64,000 nt of DNA from positions 5,583,501 to 5,647,500 of the forward strand of contig JAQFVV010012446.1 of NCBI GenBank assembly GCA_028023455.1. Direction: 5' to 3'. Source of the DNA: Epiperipatus broadwayi. Taxonomy: Eukaryota; Onychophora; Udeonychophora; Euonychophora; Peripatidae. Below are positions 1-13,909 of the stretch, piece by piece. A program made the position numbers and the translations under genes. Within the stretch, counting starts at the first letter, position 1. Each line of letters opens with the position of its first letter. The notes under the pieces were generated by a model. That model made no database searches and was not told where the DNA came from. It was given only the letters and a program-made list of their open reading frames with translations.

Positions 1-230
1 CTCTAAATGAATATCCTTTTATAAAAATGGATACAAGCTTTTCATTATCAGCCTTCTTCCAAAGATATTTCTCATAACTATGGAGAGGATTTTCTTACAT
101 AGATTATATATACATGTAAATTATATAAGTATTAAATATATTTAATGTTTTGATGGTTATATGATGTAAAAAAAAATCGTTTTTGGGTTAAACTGTGTGC
201 TAGTTTTGGTTAATTCATAATGTTTCATTG
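1..230. other. AT-rich sequence, nothing recognised
   Basis: Low-complexity AT-rich DNA leading into the first foldback element. No coding potential or RNA gene is seen. Confidence 0.5.
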
Positions 231-551
231 ATCACATGATCACCATTTCTTATGCTTGCTCATATTATTAAAACAGGCAAAACTCTAATACAGTAATGCC
301 ACTCAGTGTAAGCCAGAGTAATCAATGGATGCCAGAAGGCTTGTGCATAAAATCCATCCTCACGAAAGCCACAAGCTAGAAACTAGTCTGGGGATATTGG
401 ATGAGTAGGCACTAGATAGGGATTTTATGCACAAGACTTCTGGCATCCATTGATCACTCTAGCTTGCATTGAGTGGCACTATTGTATGGAGAGTTTTGCT
501 TGTTTTAATAACAGTTATGAGCAAACATAAGAAATGGTGATCATGTATTGT
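231..551. mobile_element. FB1 foldback element, copy a (near-complete palindrome)
   Basis: The left arm (about 231-357) reads outward-in as ATCACATGATCACCATTTCT, a GGCAAAACTC segment, then GCCACTCAGTGTAAGCCAGA. The right arm (about 427-551) is its reverse complement with few mismatches. The ~70-bp centre keeps the family core (AAGCTAGAAACTAGTCTGGG). No open reading frame is present, so it is a non-autonomous foldback or MITE-like unit. At least four further copies and several relics share its sequence in this window. The exact termini and target duplication were not resolved. Confidence 0.75.
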
Positions 552-739
552 TCAGTGGTTTAATACCAATCCGGCCTAATAGAATAGTAGTGACTATGGT
601 TATTAAAGAACTAAAGACACCAAAATGTATGGGTATTGAACTGAGTTCAGACCTATATGACTATATAAGCTAATGAGCTTAGATTGAAAATAGTTTTCAA
701 TTTTATTCTCATAGTTTTGTAAATAAGTAGAGATAAAAG

Positions 740-958
740 GTGGCTGCTGGAGGATTGCATTAGATCCTAAGATCTAGGTGCAGTTCTCTCAGATCTAAGG
801 CTCCTCACTGGTGAAAGCAACAAGCTAGAAACTAGTCTGGGAATATTGGATGAGTAGGCACTAGATAGGGATTTTATGCCCAAGCCTTCTGGCATCCATT
901 GATTACTCTGGCTTGCACTGAGTGGCACTACTGTATGGAGAGTATTGCCTGTTTTAAT
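740..958 (-). mobile_element. FB1 family, copy b (one arm plus core)
   Basis: Reverse-strand copy of the FB1 core and one arm. It carries the AGATCCTAAGATCTAGGTGC block, the GCTAGAAACTAGTCTGGG block, and the arm ending GAGAGTATTGCCTGTTTTAA. It retains the core region that is deleted from copy a at 231-551, so together the two define the family's longer form. Confidence 0.7.
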
Positions 959-1066
959 GTTTCAATGAAATAGCATCACACTTAATTTCGTTACTATTTG
1001 AGATCTAATGTTTTTCTCTGAAAAGTTAACTTTGACAATAGTGGATAGTATTTCATCGAAACATTG
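957..1066. repeat. Short inverted repeat
   Basis: AATGTTTCAATGAAATA at the left is matched by TATTTCATCGAAACATT at the right with one mismatch, enclosing about 75 bp. It abuts FB1 copy b. It may be a small foldback element or the edge of one. Confidence 0.45.
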
Positions 1067-4000
1067 GGAATTAATCAAAACTATGACATAATTTAATCAA
1101 AAAAACTTTAAGTTATATAAGTATTTGAACAAAATATATATCTTTTTCAATGGGGAAAAAAATTAATAAAATAATTCTTTGTAAAAAATTTTGTTGTTGT
1201 TGTTGTTAATATTCTTTAAAATATATTATTATATTCAGGTGATTTTTTCCCCTTATGTTAGCAAAATATAGAGCTTATTAATGTTTATAAGATATATATT
1301 TTTTTTTGTGTGTGAGTGCATATGGATATATTTTTATGAAACACTCATGGATATATATATATATAGAAACATAGTTTCTTAAATCGAAGCATGAAAACTT
1401 CCTAACCCCTTAAGTATATTTTATAATAAAATCTCTAAATTCAAAATGTATGCAATTATTTGGTTCACTATTGACTAGTATATATTTGATCTGAAATTAT
1501 ATAAATAATCACAGAGAACAATTGACTATTTACTAACTGAAAGTTGATGTTCACCGTAAACAAAAGATTGGACATAATAAATTGAAATCTGTTGCCAATA
1601 GGAAATCATATAAATAAAGAATTGCACATAACTTTATATACATACTGTTAAAATTATTTTCATTTGATTTTTCTCCTCTATTTTCGAGTGTTTTCAGCTG
1701 TGAAATTTTAAACAGCACCACTTTTAATAGTACTGTATATTCTTTATTACTTTAAGAGAGTTTGAAATTCTGGGTTCAAATCCCATATAATTATGTAAAA
1801 AGAAGTAATATTTAGGTGAATGTATATATTGAGTTAATTAGGTAGGAAAGCAGAAATGGGCAATCTTTTTATTTACTGCAGGCTAAATTGTGCAGTTTAC
1901 ATTGTATGTTCACCATATAATACATGAGTCAGACAGTGGGTGGGAAGTAGTAATATTAGTAAAAAGCTTTTATAAATATTATGCAAAGCAGGAAACCAAA
2001 ACCTTTGTCCTTATAATTAACTATTACAACATAAAGCAGAACATATTTTAACTATTATTTCATTGTTATACAACAAAAAAAAATTATATATATATAAATT
2101 ATTGCAAAAGTATACAAATGATGAAACAATATATAAATAACCTTACTGTACACAAAGTCAATATTAAAAAATTTTTTTAAAGTATCAATGACTGTTTGGG
2201 TAATTTACTTGTGGATGGATATCTAAATTTGTTTCATAATTGGGAATTTTTATACAATCACACGATTCAGAATTGTGACATGTTAGCTTGTTTCTTATTG
2301 TATTTAAAATATAGTTCATATGAGAAAATATTCGCATGTATATACTATATATGATTGAACCAAATACAAATAGAACAGTTGCTACAATTTTTCATTGCTA
2401 TAAGTTGATGCCCATCATTTGATGTAATTTATCTTTTTCCAGTTCTTAAAATTTCAAAGACAAAATGACTGAACTTTTTTAATTCCATAATTCTCGGTCT
2501 AAATTATCAATTCAAAAAATTCAAAATAACATAAAAATTCAATAATTCTATTTTTAAATTAGCAATTTATAAAACCTTGAAATAATGTAAAAACTAGATT
2601 CATTATATTCCATTTTTATATTTTCAATATGGTCATTTAAAATTGTGTTAAAATTTTTAATTGGTTCTTGAGTATTCGTGATGTTTTTAGTACGGAAAAT
2701 ATTTAAATCATGATTCCTTAATATCCTTATTGAATAAAATCAGTTTGTTCAAAAAGCTTTTTATATTCTTGATTTATCAATTAAGTTGTATTTTTATCTT
2801 TAAGATCAGGAATGGCCAATCTTTGGAGTGCCAAACTTGGAGTATTGATGGATTATTATTGACACATTCAAACCTTGAACTACAAAAATGGGAAATAATA
2901 ATACATCTTGTAAAGTAATATTTTTATAAAAATTTTTTTTTTTTTTATCAATACTCAGAAAAGAAAAATAATTATAACAAAAATTCATATTTACTGAATT
3001 TAAGTGGAAAAAAAAATTGTTCCACATTTATAGTATAAGTTCAAAGGAATCCCATAATTATTTTTAACTTTCATTTTATAATTGTCCATCTTTTGTAAGC
3101 TATGCATTTTTTTTATTTTTTATGAAAATTATTACAATTGACAAAAAACAAAAGAAAACAAAACCACATCTGACTGATTCAAATTTGAAAAATGTTTTGC
3201 TTAACTCCAAATATTAAATGTCTGACGAAAGCAAAACAGTCAAAAGGCTCACTATTGTAAGCGATATTTAAATTTTAACCCCCTCGTATAATAATGTACT
3301 ATAGAATTTTTTTATAGTACATTAATATATTATGGAATCCAAAAATATTAAATATTATTTATTTATAGCATAATATATAAAAATAAAATAAAAAATCACA
3401 TATAACATCTATATACAAATATACATTTTAATAATTATATGTATAAAGCCTTTTTCCACACATTATTTTATGTCTTATCAAATGTCAAACATCTATTTTA
3501 ACCATCACAGAGCATCATTTTATATGATTATAGCATAATGTATTTTATATTAAAATGAATAATAGTTCATAAGTTGTATGGCCTATGTGATATATAGGTA
3601 AATAAATTGGTGCATGGGCACCCCTATTGTAAATTAAGATCCTCATTTTATCATGTGACAACTCAAGTTTCATTAAATAAACATGATTATCAAGTTGTGG
3701 AATTTTTTTTATCTAATTTATTTAAATACATTTTAATTTTATTGGCATAACGTTTTGTGTCTATTCAACCATGATGACCTATTATTAAATAGGTCATCAT
3801 AATTTGATTCCATATCTTAGAATATGACCCAATTCATTTTTCTAATAATTCAAAAAAATTAAATGTTTTTCTCACACAAGGGCAGGCACTGGCAATCATT
3901 AAAGACAAGATTTTTTTAAGTGCAATATTCTTTTGCTAAAATGGAAATCCACAAATCCTTGAAGAATGTATCACCAAATCCTTTAGTAAAAACAAGGTGA

Positions 4001-4197
4001 TCAGATGTATTTTTGTCTACTATTCATTTTGTATAAAAATAGTTAGTTTGTTATATAACCTTTGCATTCAACAATGTTTTATTACTTTTTGCCTTAATTT
4101 AGTATACAGAGTGAACTACTAACAGTTAATTGGTACTTATCTGTAAATTTTGCCACTACAGTTTCATGCTTAAAGCAATACAGTATTAGTTTTCTAC
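1067..4197. other. AT-rich intergenic or intronic DNA
   Basis: No supported gene. At about 1768-1790 there is a tRNA box-B-like GGGTTCAAATCCC followed by TATAATTAT, the same edge seen in the R3 family (compare 30350 and 62570). A hairpin lies at 3771-3800. The rest is AT-rich with short homopolymer runs. Confidence 0.5.
3771..3800. repeat. Perfect 13-bp hairpin
   Basis: ATGATGACCTATT, a 4-nt loop, then AATAGGTCATCAT: a perfect 13-bp inverted repeat. There is no T-run or gene to suggest a terminator, so it is recorded only as a palindrome. Confidence 0.8.
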
Positions 4198-4640
4198 TGC
4201 CAAGCTACAATTAGGAGGTAATGGAGTAGTAAATCATTAGAATATTAGCTGTCTGATGCCAAGGAATGACTGCAATTATAAAGTAATGATGAAACAAGCG
4301 ACCGGTGTAGTAAATGGAATCCATTACTGCCTAATTGTAGAGTTGCCTTGGCATCAGACAACTTATATTATATTGATTTGTTTTCACATTACTTCCTAAT
4401 TATAATGTTACCTTGGCAATAGAAGACTAATATTCTATTCGTTTGATTTCCCATTACTTTTTAATTGTAATGTTAACTTGGCCATAGAAAACTAATTTTC
4501 TATTGGTTTGCTTTCCCATTAACTCCTAATTGTAGTGTTACCATGGCAACAGAAAACTAGTTCTATTGGTTTGTTTTTCTATAATCTCCTAATTATAGTG
4601 TTACCTTGGTAACAGAAAATTAATATTCTATTGGTTTAAG
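4198..4640. repeat. 65-bp tandem repeat with inverted leading units
   Basis: Five direct units start near 4330, 4395, 4460, 4525 and 4588 (spacing 65, 65, 65, 63). Each carries CCTAATTGTAGTGTTACC, then CTTGGCAACAGAAAACTAAT and TCTATTGGTTTG. Two units upstream (about 4200-4275) are in the opposite orientation, so the array opens with a hairpin. A diverged single unit is at 58905-58970. Confidence 0.8.
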
Positions 4641-4939
4641 AATAATATATATATATATTAGTTAAATTAATGAAAACCTTACTTAATTTATTTTAATATA
4701 GGTTTTAAATTTTTATTTAACAGAAATGGGTGCCCATGTTAATTTTCTTATATTTATAGTGTTTTATATTTATACATGAAGAATATTCTTGCATTCTTTT
4801 TTTTATTGACTATTTTATTAACATTTTACCATTAATATTAGCAATTACAGAGAATGGTTTAGGTATTATTATTATTGTTATTAATTAACCTATTCATTCA
4901 GTTTTCTGAATGTTTACTATTGTAAGTATGGTATATTGA

Positions 4940-5459
<520 letters not shown>

Positions 5460-5587
5460 TAACTCTTGAAGTTTTTTTTATTTATTTATAATTATAATGT
5501 ATATATTTTTTAAAAAATTATTATAATCTTTTTTTAATTATTGTTTTAACAATTTATTTTATGTAGGGTTAAACATTATAATAAGCT

Positions 5588-5692
5588 TTTTTTTTTTGTT
5601 CATATGTCAAATGCGTTGACTGGGAAGTGAACCCGGGCCAGCTGCTTGGAAGGCAGCTATGCTAACCACTAGGCCACCAACACTTGACATAT
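5588..5692 (-). mobile_element. tRNA-Gly(UCC)-derived mini-SINE with 9-bp target duplication
   Basis: On the minus strand a tRNA-like body runs GTGTTGGTGGCC..., with anticodon stem-loop GCTGC-CTTCCAA-GCAGC (anticodon UCC, glycine type). The T-arm is CCGGG-TTCACTT-CCCAG, with a damaged box B, and the 3' acceptor strand is TCAACGC. It is followed by TTTGACATATGAAC and an A-run. TAATAAGCT flanks both sides (5579-5587 and 5693-5701), a 9-bp target duplication. It is therefore a retroposed tRNA-like element rather than a resident tRNA gene. The box B change (GTTCA in place of GTTCGA) suggests weak transcription at best. Confidence 0.85.
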
Positions 5693-5701
5693 TAATAAGC
5701 T

Positions 5702-7332
5702 ATTTTTTAAAAAAAAAACAAAAACAAATTATGTATAGTACATTTTGATTTTATTCTCAAACAAAAGGTTTTAAAATCATATTTTTCTTTTTACATATAT
5801 ATAATGATTTAAGTTGTATTTTTTTTTTTTGTATAAAAGTCCTTTTTGTTTATTTGAAAGTTGGTTGAATGGGCTTTTTAATTTTGAATAATAATATAAT
5901 TTTACATTAATCGGTATGTATATATTGCTTTTCATGTTGTAGTATAGTGGCTGAATAATGCTGAAGAGTAAGTAACTTTACAAGTCATGGTTTAACATTG
6001 TCACCTCTGAAACTCATGTGCAGTTGATCTCCTAAGTAGCAATCTATTCAGTTATTTATGTAGTATTTAATGCTATTTTAAAATTAATTTCAATTAGAAT
6101 TCAATATTTAATCACATTTAATTTGAAATAAATACTTATAAAAATCAGATTGAATTAAAAAATATGTGATTTTAGTATGTATAAATAATGTATTTTGCAT
6201 ATGTAATTTATTATAATAGAGTATTTATGAATATATTGCATATATTACTGCGTTGAGGAGATATTTGAATTTTTTGAACCGTGCACTTTGACTCTTTCTT
6301 TTTTTTCTAATGCACTTTTTCTCCAGTAACTATTTTTACTTTGGTTATACTATCAACTAATTATCTCAAATTGAAAAACATGTTAATTTTTTTAAGCTTA
6401 TATATTAAGTATTACCCTACTATTTGACATTTATTGATTACTAAAATTTATACTGGAATACATAAAAAATAATGTGAATGGAGTTGAGGTCGTATGATGA
6501 CTCTTTGACTATGTGATGATGTCTTAATGGTTTTTAGCAGCAAAACATTTAAAAGTGATTTGATATTATTAAATCATCTACATAATATTAAATCATCTAT
6601 GTTCTTTATTACTGTTTTACAATGTTTTTATTACAACCCACTATGACAGTTTCGATTGCCCCAGAACTTCCATTTATATTTCCAAACCTTAACTAGTAAC
6701 AATATTATAGACAACTAGGCTGGCATCAAATTTGCTGGTATTTCTACAATTTGTGATTCTTTCACAATATTAATTTTTTTTTTATATCCATTGGTGTGTT
6801 TTTTATTATTGATTGTTTACATAAAACTTGTACTGTAATTTGTTATCAAATTGTACGTTTTAATCATATAATCAATCAAAATGGATAGTTGTTAATTGGA
6901 TATTTTGTTTATATGAGAGATCGGTTTAACCTATGGCATGTGATGTTTTGTTTGATGTTTAATTATCATTTTTTCCCTACACTTATTCTAAATATTCTGT
7001 ACTTAGTTGAAGTAGGATCTTGTTGTTTGATAGGTATGTTGGTTGATCTATGACCAGAAATTCATATCTGGTCATAACTTTTTTTAAAATGAAATCTTCA
7101 AAGAGAATTAAAATGATTTTTTTTTCTAATACCAAATTCAGATTTTTTTAAGGTAACTTTCAAATATTGGTAAGGTTATCAGTCATTTTCAGTTAGGTAA
7201 TGAAGATCCCAGAATAAACTGTTAATCATATAAGTGTAAAGGAATGCCAATAATAATGTGGTACAACCTTGATCATCGTAAAGGTAGTCGCATACACTGT
7301 AGGCACTGTACACTTGGTTAACTTCCTTTTTT
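5702..7332. other. AT-rich DNA, nothing recognised
   Basis: Poly-A/T tracts and AT-rich sequence. Short ORFs here lack codon structure or familiar motifs. No RNA gene seen. Confidence 0.5.
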
Positions 7333-7590
7333 TTATGTGTATGTTCTCTGGCTGAGAGCATATTTGAGTAACTAGGCAAAAATTTTAGTCATTGTTATAT
7401 GTCCTGCATGATTTAGAGTAGTGTTGAATTCCAGAGCCTAATGCCCATGGATCAAGGCTTTATCTTTTTCATGTATGTTCTTTGCTGCAGATTGAGTAAC
7501 TAGACCCAAATCTTGATCATTGTTATATGTCCTACATGAATTGGTGCAGTTGTTGAACTCCAAAGTACAAAGTCGTGTTTAAACTTTATT
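7333..7590. repeat. Tandem duplication, ~131-bp period
   Basis: Two diverged units: GAGTAACTAGGC...TCATTGTTATATGTCCTGCA and GAGTAACTAGAC...TCATTGTTATATGTCCTACA, about 131 bp apart. Both are preceded by a TATGTTCTYTG block. No coding sense. Confidence 0.7.
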
Positions 7591-9364
7591 TGAACGTTTA
7601 AGCAGTAATTTTTTTTTTTACTGATACATATTTCAAGATTGAAAGAATTACAAATGATTAATTGATACCAGATTTATATTTTAAACCACTTATTTTTGTT
7701 ATTATTGATTAACAAAAAGAAAAAAAAAATGCCAGAATTATTATTGGAGATGTCTTAAATCTCCGAACAAATAATAATTCAGCCTTCAGCTCTGATTACG
7801 TAATTAATTGAATCTTAATACGATATCAAAGTAAAGATTTAATATTGATTTTTGTTTTAAATAAGCGACTTTTTTAAATCTTAAAAATCCTATTTAAATA
7901 AGTCTTACTTTAAAAAGTATTAATAGAAATTTTTGTTTATTTATATTTAAAAAAAATAAATCGATTATATATGTACACATATATACTGATACAGTGTTGT
8001 TGTTTTTTTTATCTTTTCTTTGCTATCGAATAGCATGTCAAAATTATGCACAAACACGATAAAAATAACATGGCCGCGTATTTTAACATACGTCAGTATA
8101 TTACTGGATTATTTAAATTGAAATATTTTGAAAATTAATCACTTTAATAAAAAATTTTAATCCAAATTTACATTTACCATACAAAGTATTTGTGAAAATT
8201 TAAAACATCGCCCTAAGGAGTATTGTGAATTAGAAGTTGGTTTGATTTGACTTAAATGGGCAAACTTTAATGTCACTTAATGATCGAATGGCTTTATTAT
8301 TCGGAAGTTCATAAGCTATTGTTCAAGCGCAACTGAAGTGGGAGAGCTGGGCTGCAATCCATAGACGTTGAACTCCCCTGTCTGTCAGTACTTATAATGC
8401 ACCAAATCACACGACGCTATAATTGAAATTTTGGATGTATAGACATTTCTATTACAGTGCGGATCTGGCTTCATTTAATATTTGACACACTTGTAAATCT
8501 TTAGATTTATAAACGTAATCTTTATTGGTAGTACTTAAGAAATCTCCATCCTGTGCTCTCCTATCCAAATATTTCCAAACTAGTTTCTAGCTTATAGCTT
8601 TCATCAGTGAAGAACTTCTTGGATTTTTTGAAGAGTAAACTTTAGAATCTAATGAATCTTTCTCTAGAAGTCTTTTTTTTTTTTTAAAAAAAAATCTTTT
8701 TGTAAGTTACCAACTCAAACAGAAATCATTATTTTTTTCCAATTTGAGCCAATTTGGTTGCATAATTATATAGACTTGAAACCAGTTCAATTATATAGGC
8801 AACTTTATTGGTCAGAAATAATACTATACCATTAACACATCACATGACCAAATAGTCATCACATTAGCTTCTTTTACGTCTTGCTGTTCATTAGCAATGA
8901 ATAACAAGATGTAACAAAGGCAATGTGAATATCTAGTAGTCATGTAAAATCTTCAGTCTACTATTTGATTAATATTATGAGTACATAATAGCTTACTTTG
9001 AAACGTAAATGTGATGAAGAATACCCACTATTGTATTGCGTGTTAGTAATGATCTTATATGTAAGAAATATCTAACCCACCTATAAGATTGTTTCAGTGA
9101 GTTATTTCAAGTATTTTGGGCTGCTTGCACATCTGGATATATATATGATAAGCATTTAAATAATGCAGCTTCCCCAATATTCAATCTACTTTTAACCTTG
9201 ATGGATGATCTGTGCATTGAGTATATATGTTTGACTGTGACTGATAATTATAAATGAAACAAAAGCATCAAAATATTTATTATATCTATTTATAGAAACA
9301 ATCAATGTAATAAGTGTACTTATACATAACTATAAAGAATCTTGTTATTTCTATAAATTAAATA
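7591..9364. other. AT-rich DNA with one FB1 relic
   Basis: No gene recognised. About 8555-8640 carries a decayed FB1 core (AACTAGTTTCTAGCTTATAG, then CTTTCATCAGTGAAGAAC). The stretch 8320-8480 is less AT-rich than its surroundings but has no recognisable product. Confidence 0.5.
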
Positions 9365-9560
9365 TGGTTTAGCGCTTTTGAGAACTTATAGCATTCTTGT
9401 AATTGTATATATTTGAAGAGATTAAAATTTATTTAAATTCAATGTTAAATATTTAAATTAGAGCATCCGTTTTTTGGAGAGAGGAATGGAATGATGAGTC
9501 TTTACGGTTGATAGCATTCATAAGCCCCTCATTTTTCTCTTTGAATTATTTCGTTTGAAG
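9365..9560 (+). repeat. R4 dispersed repeat, copy 1
   Basis: Shares with 19558-19780 the blocks GAGCGCTTTTGAGAA-like, TTAAATT...TCCRTTTTTTGGAGAG, and TTRATAGCATTSRTA followed by AAGCCYCTC. The order is the same and the spacing similar. It is an unclassified dispersed repeat. Confidence 0.6.
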
Positions 9561-11833
9561 TATTGGATGGTTGCGTAGGAGGGAATAAACTGATGATCTA
9601 TGCCATCTTTTGTTTCTTAAGGAATATAGAGCTATACATTTACACTCATCTGTCCATTATGATTATAGTTCATCTTGCTATAAATATGAGAATGCCAAAA
9701 CTTCTCGAAAGTGCTAAGCCATATTTAATTTATAGAAATAACAAACTTTTCTATAGTTGCATATAAGCACACTTATTACATTCTGTATAGAAGTATAAAC
9801 AGTTAACATCATTACTTATAGTAACAATATGCTTACAATAGTTAAAAAGTTTGCTGCACATTACAGTCATGAAATTATAAATACATAGTTATTTGCTAGT
9901 AATAATCGTCATTTTGGGAAAAACCCAACACTATTTGCCACTAGCAGTTTCCAGAGTTGAATTTTAGCATACCCAAACAGTTCTGCCATTAAAGGGCATC
10001 ATGTATTCCTCCTATTAGAATAATTATAGATCCTTAAATTACTGTCTGAATGTGATTCAATAACCTTAATTGAGTATTATAACCAACTCTCCTAGTTTAC
10101 TGTGAACAATTGGATTTACTGATCTAGTTATATAAATGGCTTATGTTGGCAGCTGTTCATTTAAGTGATAATAGTTTCATCAGTCAGCCATATTGAATTT
10201 TGAGTCAGAGAATTGTATAGGTTGGACAAATCGATTATTGAGGATAAGCTTAAGATCAATCAAACAGCACATATAAAAGTTAACATATTTAATCATGAAC
10301 TGAATGAGTTAACTTATAAGAAAGTGATGGACAGATCTCAGGATGCTTGGACTCAGACTGACAGATTGGGAGCGAATCACTGACCTTGCGAGCGTTCTCC
10401 CAAACTGCTTAGCCTCTGCTTCGCATCTTGATTTTAAACTTATACTCATAAATTTTGACGTGCCTTTCAATGCTCAAAGAGGCATGCATAATTGTTCAAC
10501 TGGGACAAAGTATGGACCAATCTAGAATTCTACTGAAGCGTTGATCCAACAATCTTAAGTCTCGGACGCTACCCGTGGTTTCTCAGGTTACATCATGTAT
10601 GTATTCACTTCTCATTTAGCTATGGACATTGTTTGGTATTCATGTAATCATCATTGTATAAAGTTGTATCAATCGTTTAAATAAATCGTTATTTAAAAAA
10701 AAAATAAATAGTACGTATAATTGGTTTAACCTGTTTTATTTAGAATATCGCTATATAATTTTTTTTCCTTACTATTCTGTCTAAGCATTTTTTGATTAAT
10801 TTTGTTCCTATAGTATCTGTATATTGTACTAATTGAGTTATTCTTTTTGTATTTATAAAAATTGAGAAATTTGTCAAATAATTTTTCAGTTTGATTAATT
10901 TGTATTAATTTCAGCAAATTTTAATAATAAAAAAAAATTCAATTTACTTGTTATAATTTAAATCGTACCCAACTTCCTGATTTTTTAAACTTCTCTGTCA
11001 AATGACCAGTTAAATTTATTTGCAATATGACACTTTTAATGAAAATTTAACTCAAAAATTTAAATACCAACAGCTTCTACAAGAAGAAAAATCTAGGACT
11101 GAGCATATTTAGAGAGTGAGAAATGGTGTATGTCAAAGTAACAAGTAATGGATTTGTTTTGTTGGATGGAGCTCCCCTCCCCCCCAAAAAAGTAATAATT
11201 TAAGTAAATCTATTAAACTAACAATTTATTATTTATGATATTTGCAATTTTTAATGCAGTAGTTTGAAAGTTGTGAATGGCAAAATTTTAAAACTTATAA
11301 AAAAAAATTTTCACCATTAAAATTTGGCACAAATATTAAAAAAAGTAAGTTCAAAAGATTTTGAATAAAATAATAGCCCCCCACCCCCATGCTTAAAGCA
11401 AGTCAGACGTGTGAGATCAGAATTTAATTTTACTCATATAGTTTAATGTTTAGAAATGCAATAATCCAGTTGTAAGTTTGTGCGAATTATTTGAATATTT
11501 ATGCATGATATTGATTTGATCATTGTATTTATGTGGAATCTAAGATGCTGCTTTCCTCTAAATCAGGAACAGGCTACCTTTTTTTGAGCAGTGAGCCTTA
11601 TGAGATATTAAATTGCCATAAATCAGACCATACCACTAAAGCAAAAATTTCACAAAATATATTTATTACAAGATATAGCAAAGTAAAATTATTTTTAAAG
11701 AAATTCAAATAAGTTTTATATTACAAAAAATAAAGAGAAACTATTTTACTGAGAATGAAACTTAAAATTTTAATAGAAAGTTATTATGCTAGTGCATCAT
11801 AAATTTTCCCAAGTCATAAAGTGACACATATGT
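9561..11833. other. AT-rich DNA; unclassified complex patch at 10240-10700
   Basis: The patch at about 10240-10700 is of higher complexity and GC than its neighbours and ends near AAATAAATCG followed by an A-run. That could be a 3' end of a retroposed transcript or an unrecognised repeat. Its 60-codon ORF (10343-10525) matches nothing I know. The rest is AT-rich with no features. Confidence 0.35.
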
Positions 11834-11945
11834 AGGGTGTCCATATGTTCCAGTTTTCCCGGAATGTCCCGGCTTTATCTCTTGACCTGGTGTCCCGACA
11901 TATTCTTTCAGGACAGTTAATTGTCCTGATTTTCTTAACCATTAA
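11834..11945 (+). mobile_element. Possible hAT-type transposon terminal fragment
   Basis: TAGGGTGTCCATATGTTCCA, then CCCGGAATGTCCCGG and TGTCCCGACAT...TTGTCCTGAT. Starting GGGTG(T/A)CC with repeated GTCCCG blocks resembles ends of hAT-superfamily elements known from many animal genomes. No opposite terminus or transposase was found, so this is resemblance only. Confidence 0.35.
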
Positions 11946-13699
11946 TTTTTATTTTACTTTTATTTTTTTTAACTTTTAATTTTAACTTTATATTTAATTT
12001 TTATAAATTAATATTTATTCATCAAATTTTTTATAATTAATTTTTTGATTGGTTAATCACTAATTTTCTCAAAATGGAAGTGGTTTCCCATTATTTTGGC
12101 AAGTGGGTAATACATGATTTCAATTTGTGATTTTGTTTTAATAGATAATATATGTGTACAAACAATTGACTGTTGCTTTTTGTTTATATTATGAAATAAG
12201 TATACTGTTAGTAATGTAAATGTTTATTATATGTTTTGTGTTTTTTTTATTTCGTATTGAAATATACAGTAATCTGTGAAATTTTTTTTTTTTAATCTTG
12301 CGTTCCTGTTAGGCTTCTGGAAATGTAGACACCCAAACACATATGACTCAGGTTATAGGTTGCACATTGTCTGATGTAAAGAAATATATATTTTAAAGTC
12401 TTATATTGTCAATGTCCTGACTAGATTTATCTCTTAACAGAAATACATTAAAAGTTTTGGGATAAGGGGAAAATCTAGATGAATCATATCTATTTCATGT
12501 TTGTAAATAAGGTTCAAAATAGAAAATTTTGTGAAGTGGAAAACCAGATATTTTAAGTGGTTATCAGAAAAAAGGCTAATCAGTAAATACATGAGAACAA
12601 AAATTATAATTTATAGTACAAAATGGAGTATAATATAAGTAATTATATCATATTCTAAAATATTTAGAATTGTAGAATAAGCAGTTGGTAATAGGTTTAT
12701 TTGCATAACTTTGTTTCTTAGAACTCTTCAAATTTTTTAAAAAGATAACAATTGAAAGACATGGGGGTGTTTGATTAAAAACTCAAATGAGTTTATATGT
12801 ACATTTTTATTATACAATAAATTTTGATTTTGAAAAATATTATGATAATATTTTCACATTTTCGATGAACCAGGTAATATTGTCATTTTGTTTACTGAAT
12901 CAGAATGCTAATCTGGTTAGCCCTGATTCATTTTGGCCCTTTTTGAAAATTCTATACAAGGTTGAATAACTTCACCCCTCCTCATTATAACCATTGAGAA
13001 ACTGGTGAACCAATAGAAATTTTCTTATTAAAGGATTCATCTCTCAAACAGCAGAGAGACCTAAGGGATTTTAATTTTTAAGCAGGTAAGTAGTTTACTT
13101 TAGAACTAGATATAGCTTACAGCAACATATTCTTAATATTAAATATCAAAATGCAGAATATGTTGTTGCTTAAGGGCAAACTTATTACAAGTTCCTGAAT
13201 GTCAATAAGGTATCTTTGAAATTTTTTTGATGTTGTATGTATTCAATTGTTTGTTTTGCATAAATTTTAAATATGTATTTTTAATTTTATGATTCAGTTG
13301 TGAAAGTTTTTTGTTTTTCTTATACTTACAAATTCTCTCGTTTAAAGTTAGTTTTATTCTATGACAAATATTCACTTTTTAAAATCATGTACATATAATT
13401 TAATTTTAATATTTCAATAACAAATAACTTCAGCGAATTTTTTATGTCAATAATAATTATAAAGTTTGCTTGCAATAAATAATATCTACATACAAACAAA
13501 TCTTTCAGATTGTGTAGTCTATGAACCATTTTGAAAATACAGATAGATAAATTGATTTATTTATATTGATAGATAAATCTAGATTGAATTTAATTATTTA
13601 AATATGAAAATTCAGTAGAGACCAATGTTTTTTTCACTGAAGACTTCCCAGATATATTGAATTAATCACATTTAAATTTATTTAAGTATGAAGTAAGAC
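11946..13699. other. AT-rich DNA, nothing recognised
   Basis: No gene, RNA or clear repeat structure seen. A weak inverted match exists between AACATATTCTTAATATT and AATGCAGAATATGTTGTTGC near 13120-13170. Confidence 0.45.
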
Positions 13700-13909
13700 A
13701 GGCAAAACTCTCCATACAATAGGGCCACTCAGTGCAAGCCAGAGTAATCAATGGATGCCAGAAGGTTTGTGCATAAAATCCCTATCCAGTGACTACTCAT
13801 CCAATATTCCCAGACTAGTTTTTAATGTGTGGCTTTTGTCAGCGAGGAGCTTTGGACCTGAGAGCACTGCACCTAGATCTTATGAGCAAGCACAAGAAAT
13901 GGTGATCAT
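13700..13909 (+). mobile_element. FB1 family, copy c
   Basis: Begins AGGCAAAACTCTCCATACAA and continues through GCAAGCCAGAGTAATCAATG, the AGACTAGTTT core and GAGAGCACTGCACCTAGATC. It then jumps directly to the outer-arm sequence GAGCAAGCACAAGAAATGGT. The jump shows that the inner half of the right arm has been deleted. Confidence 0.75.

Noticed and set aside
5588-5692. Functional tRNA-Gly gene
   Set aside because: It has a target-site duplication, an A-tail and a mutated box B, so retroposed origin fits better.
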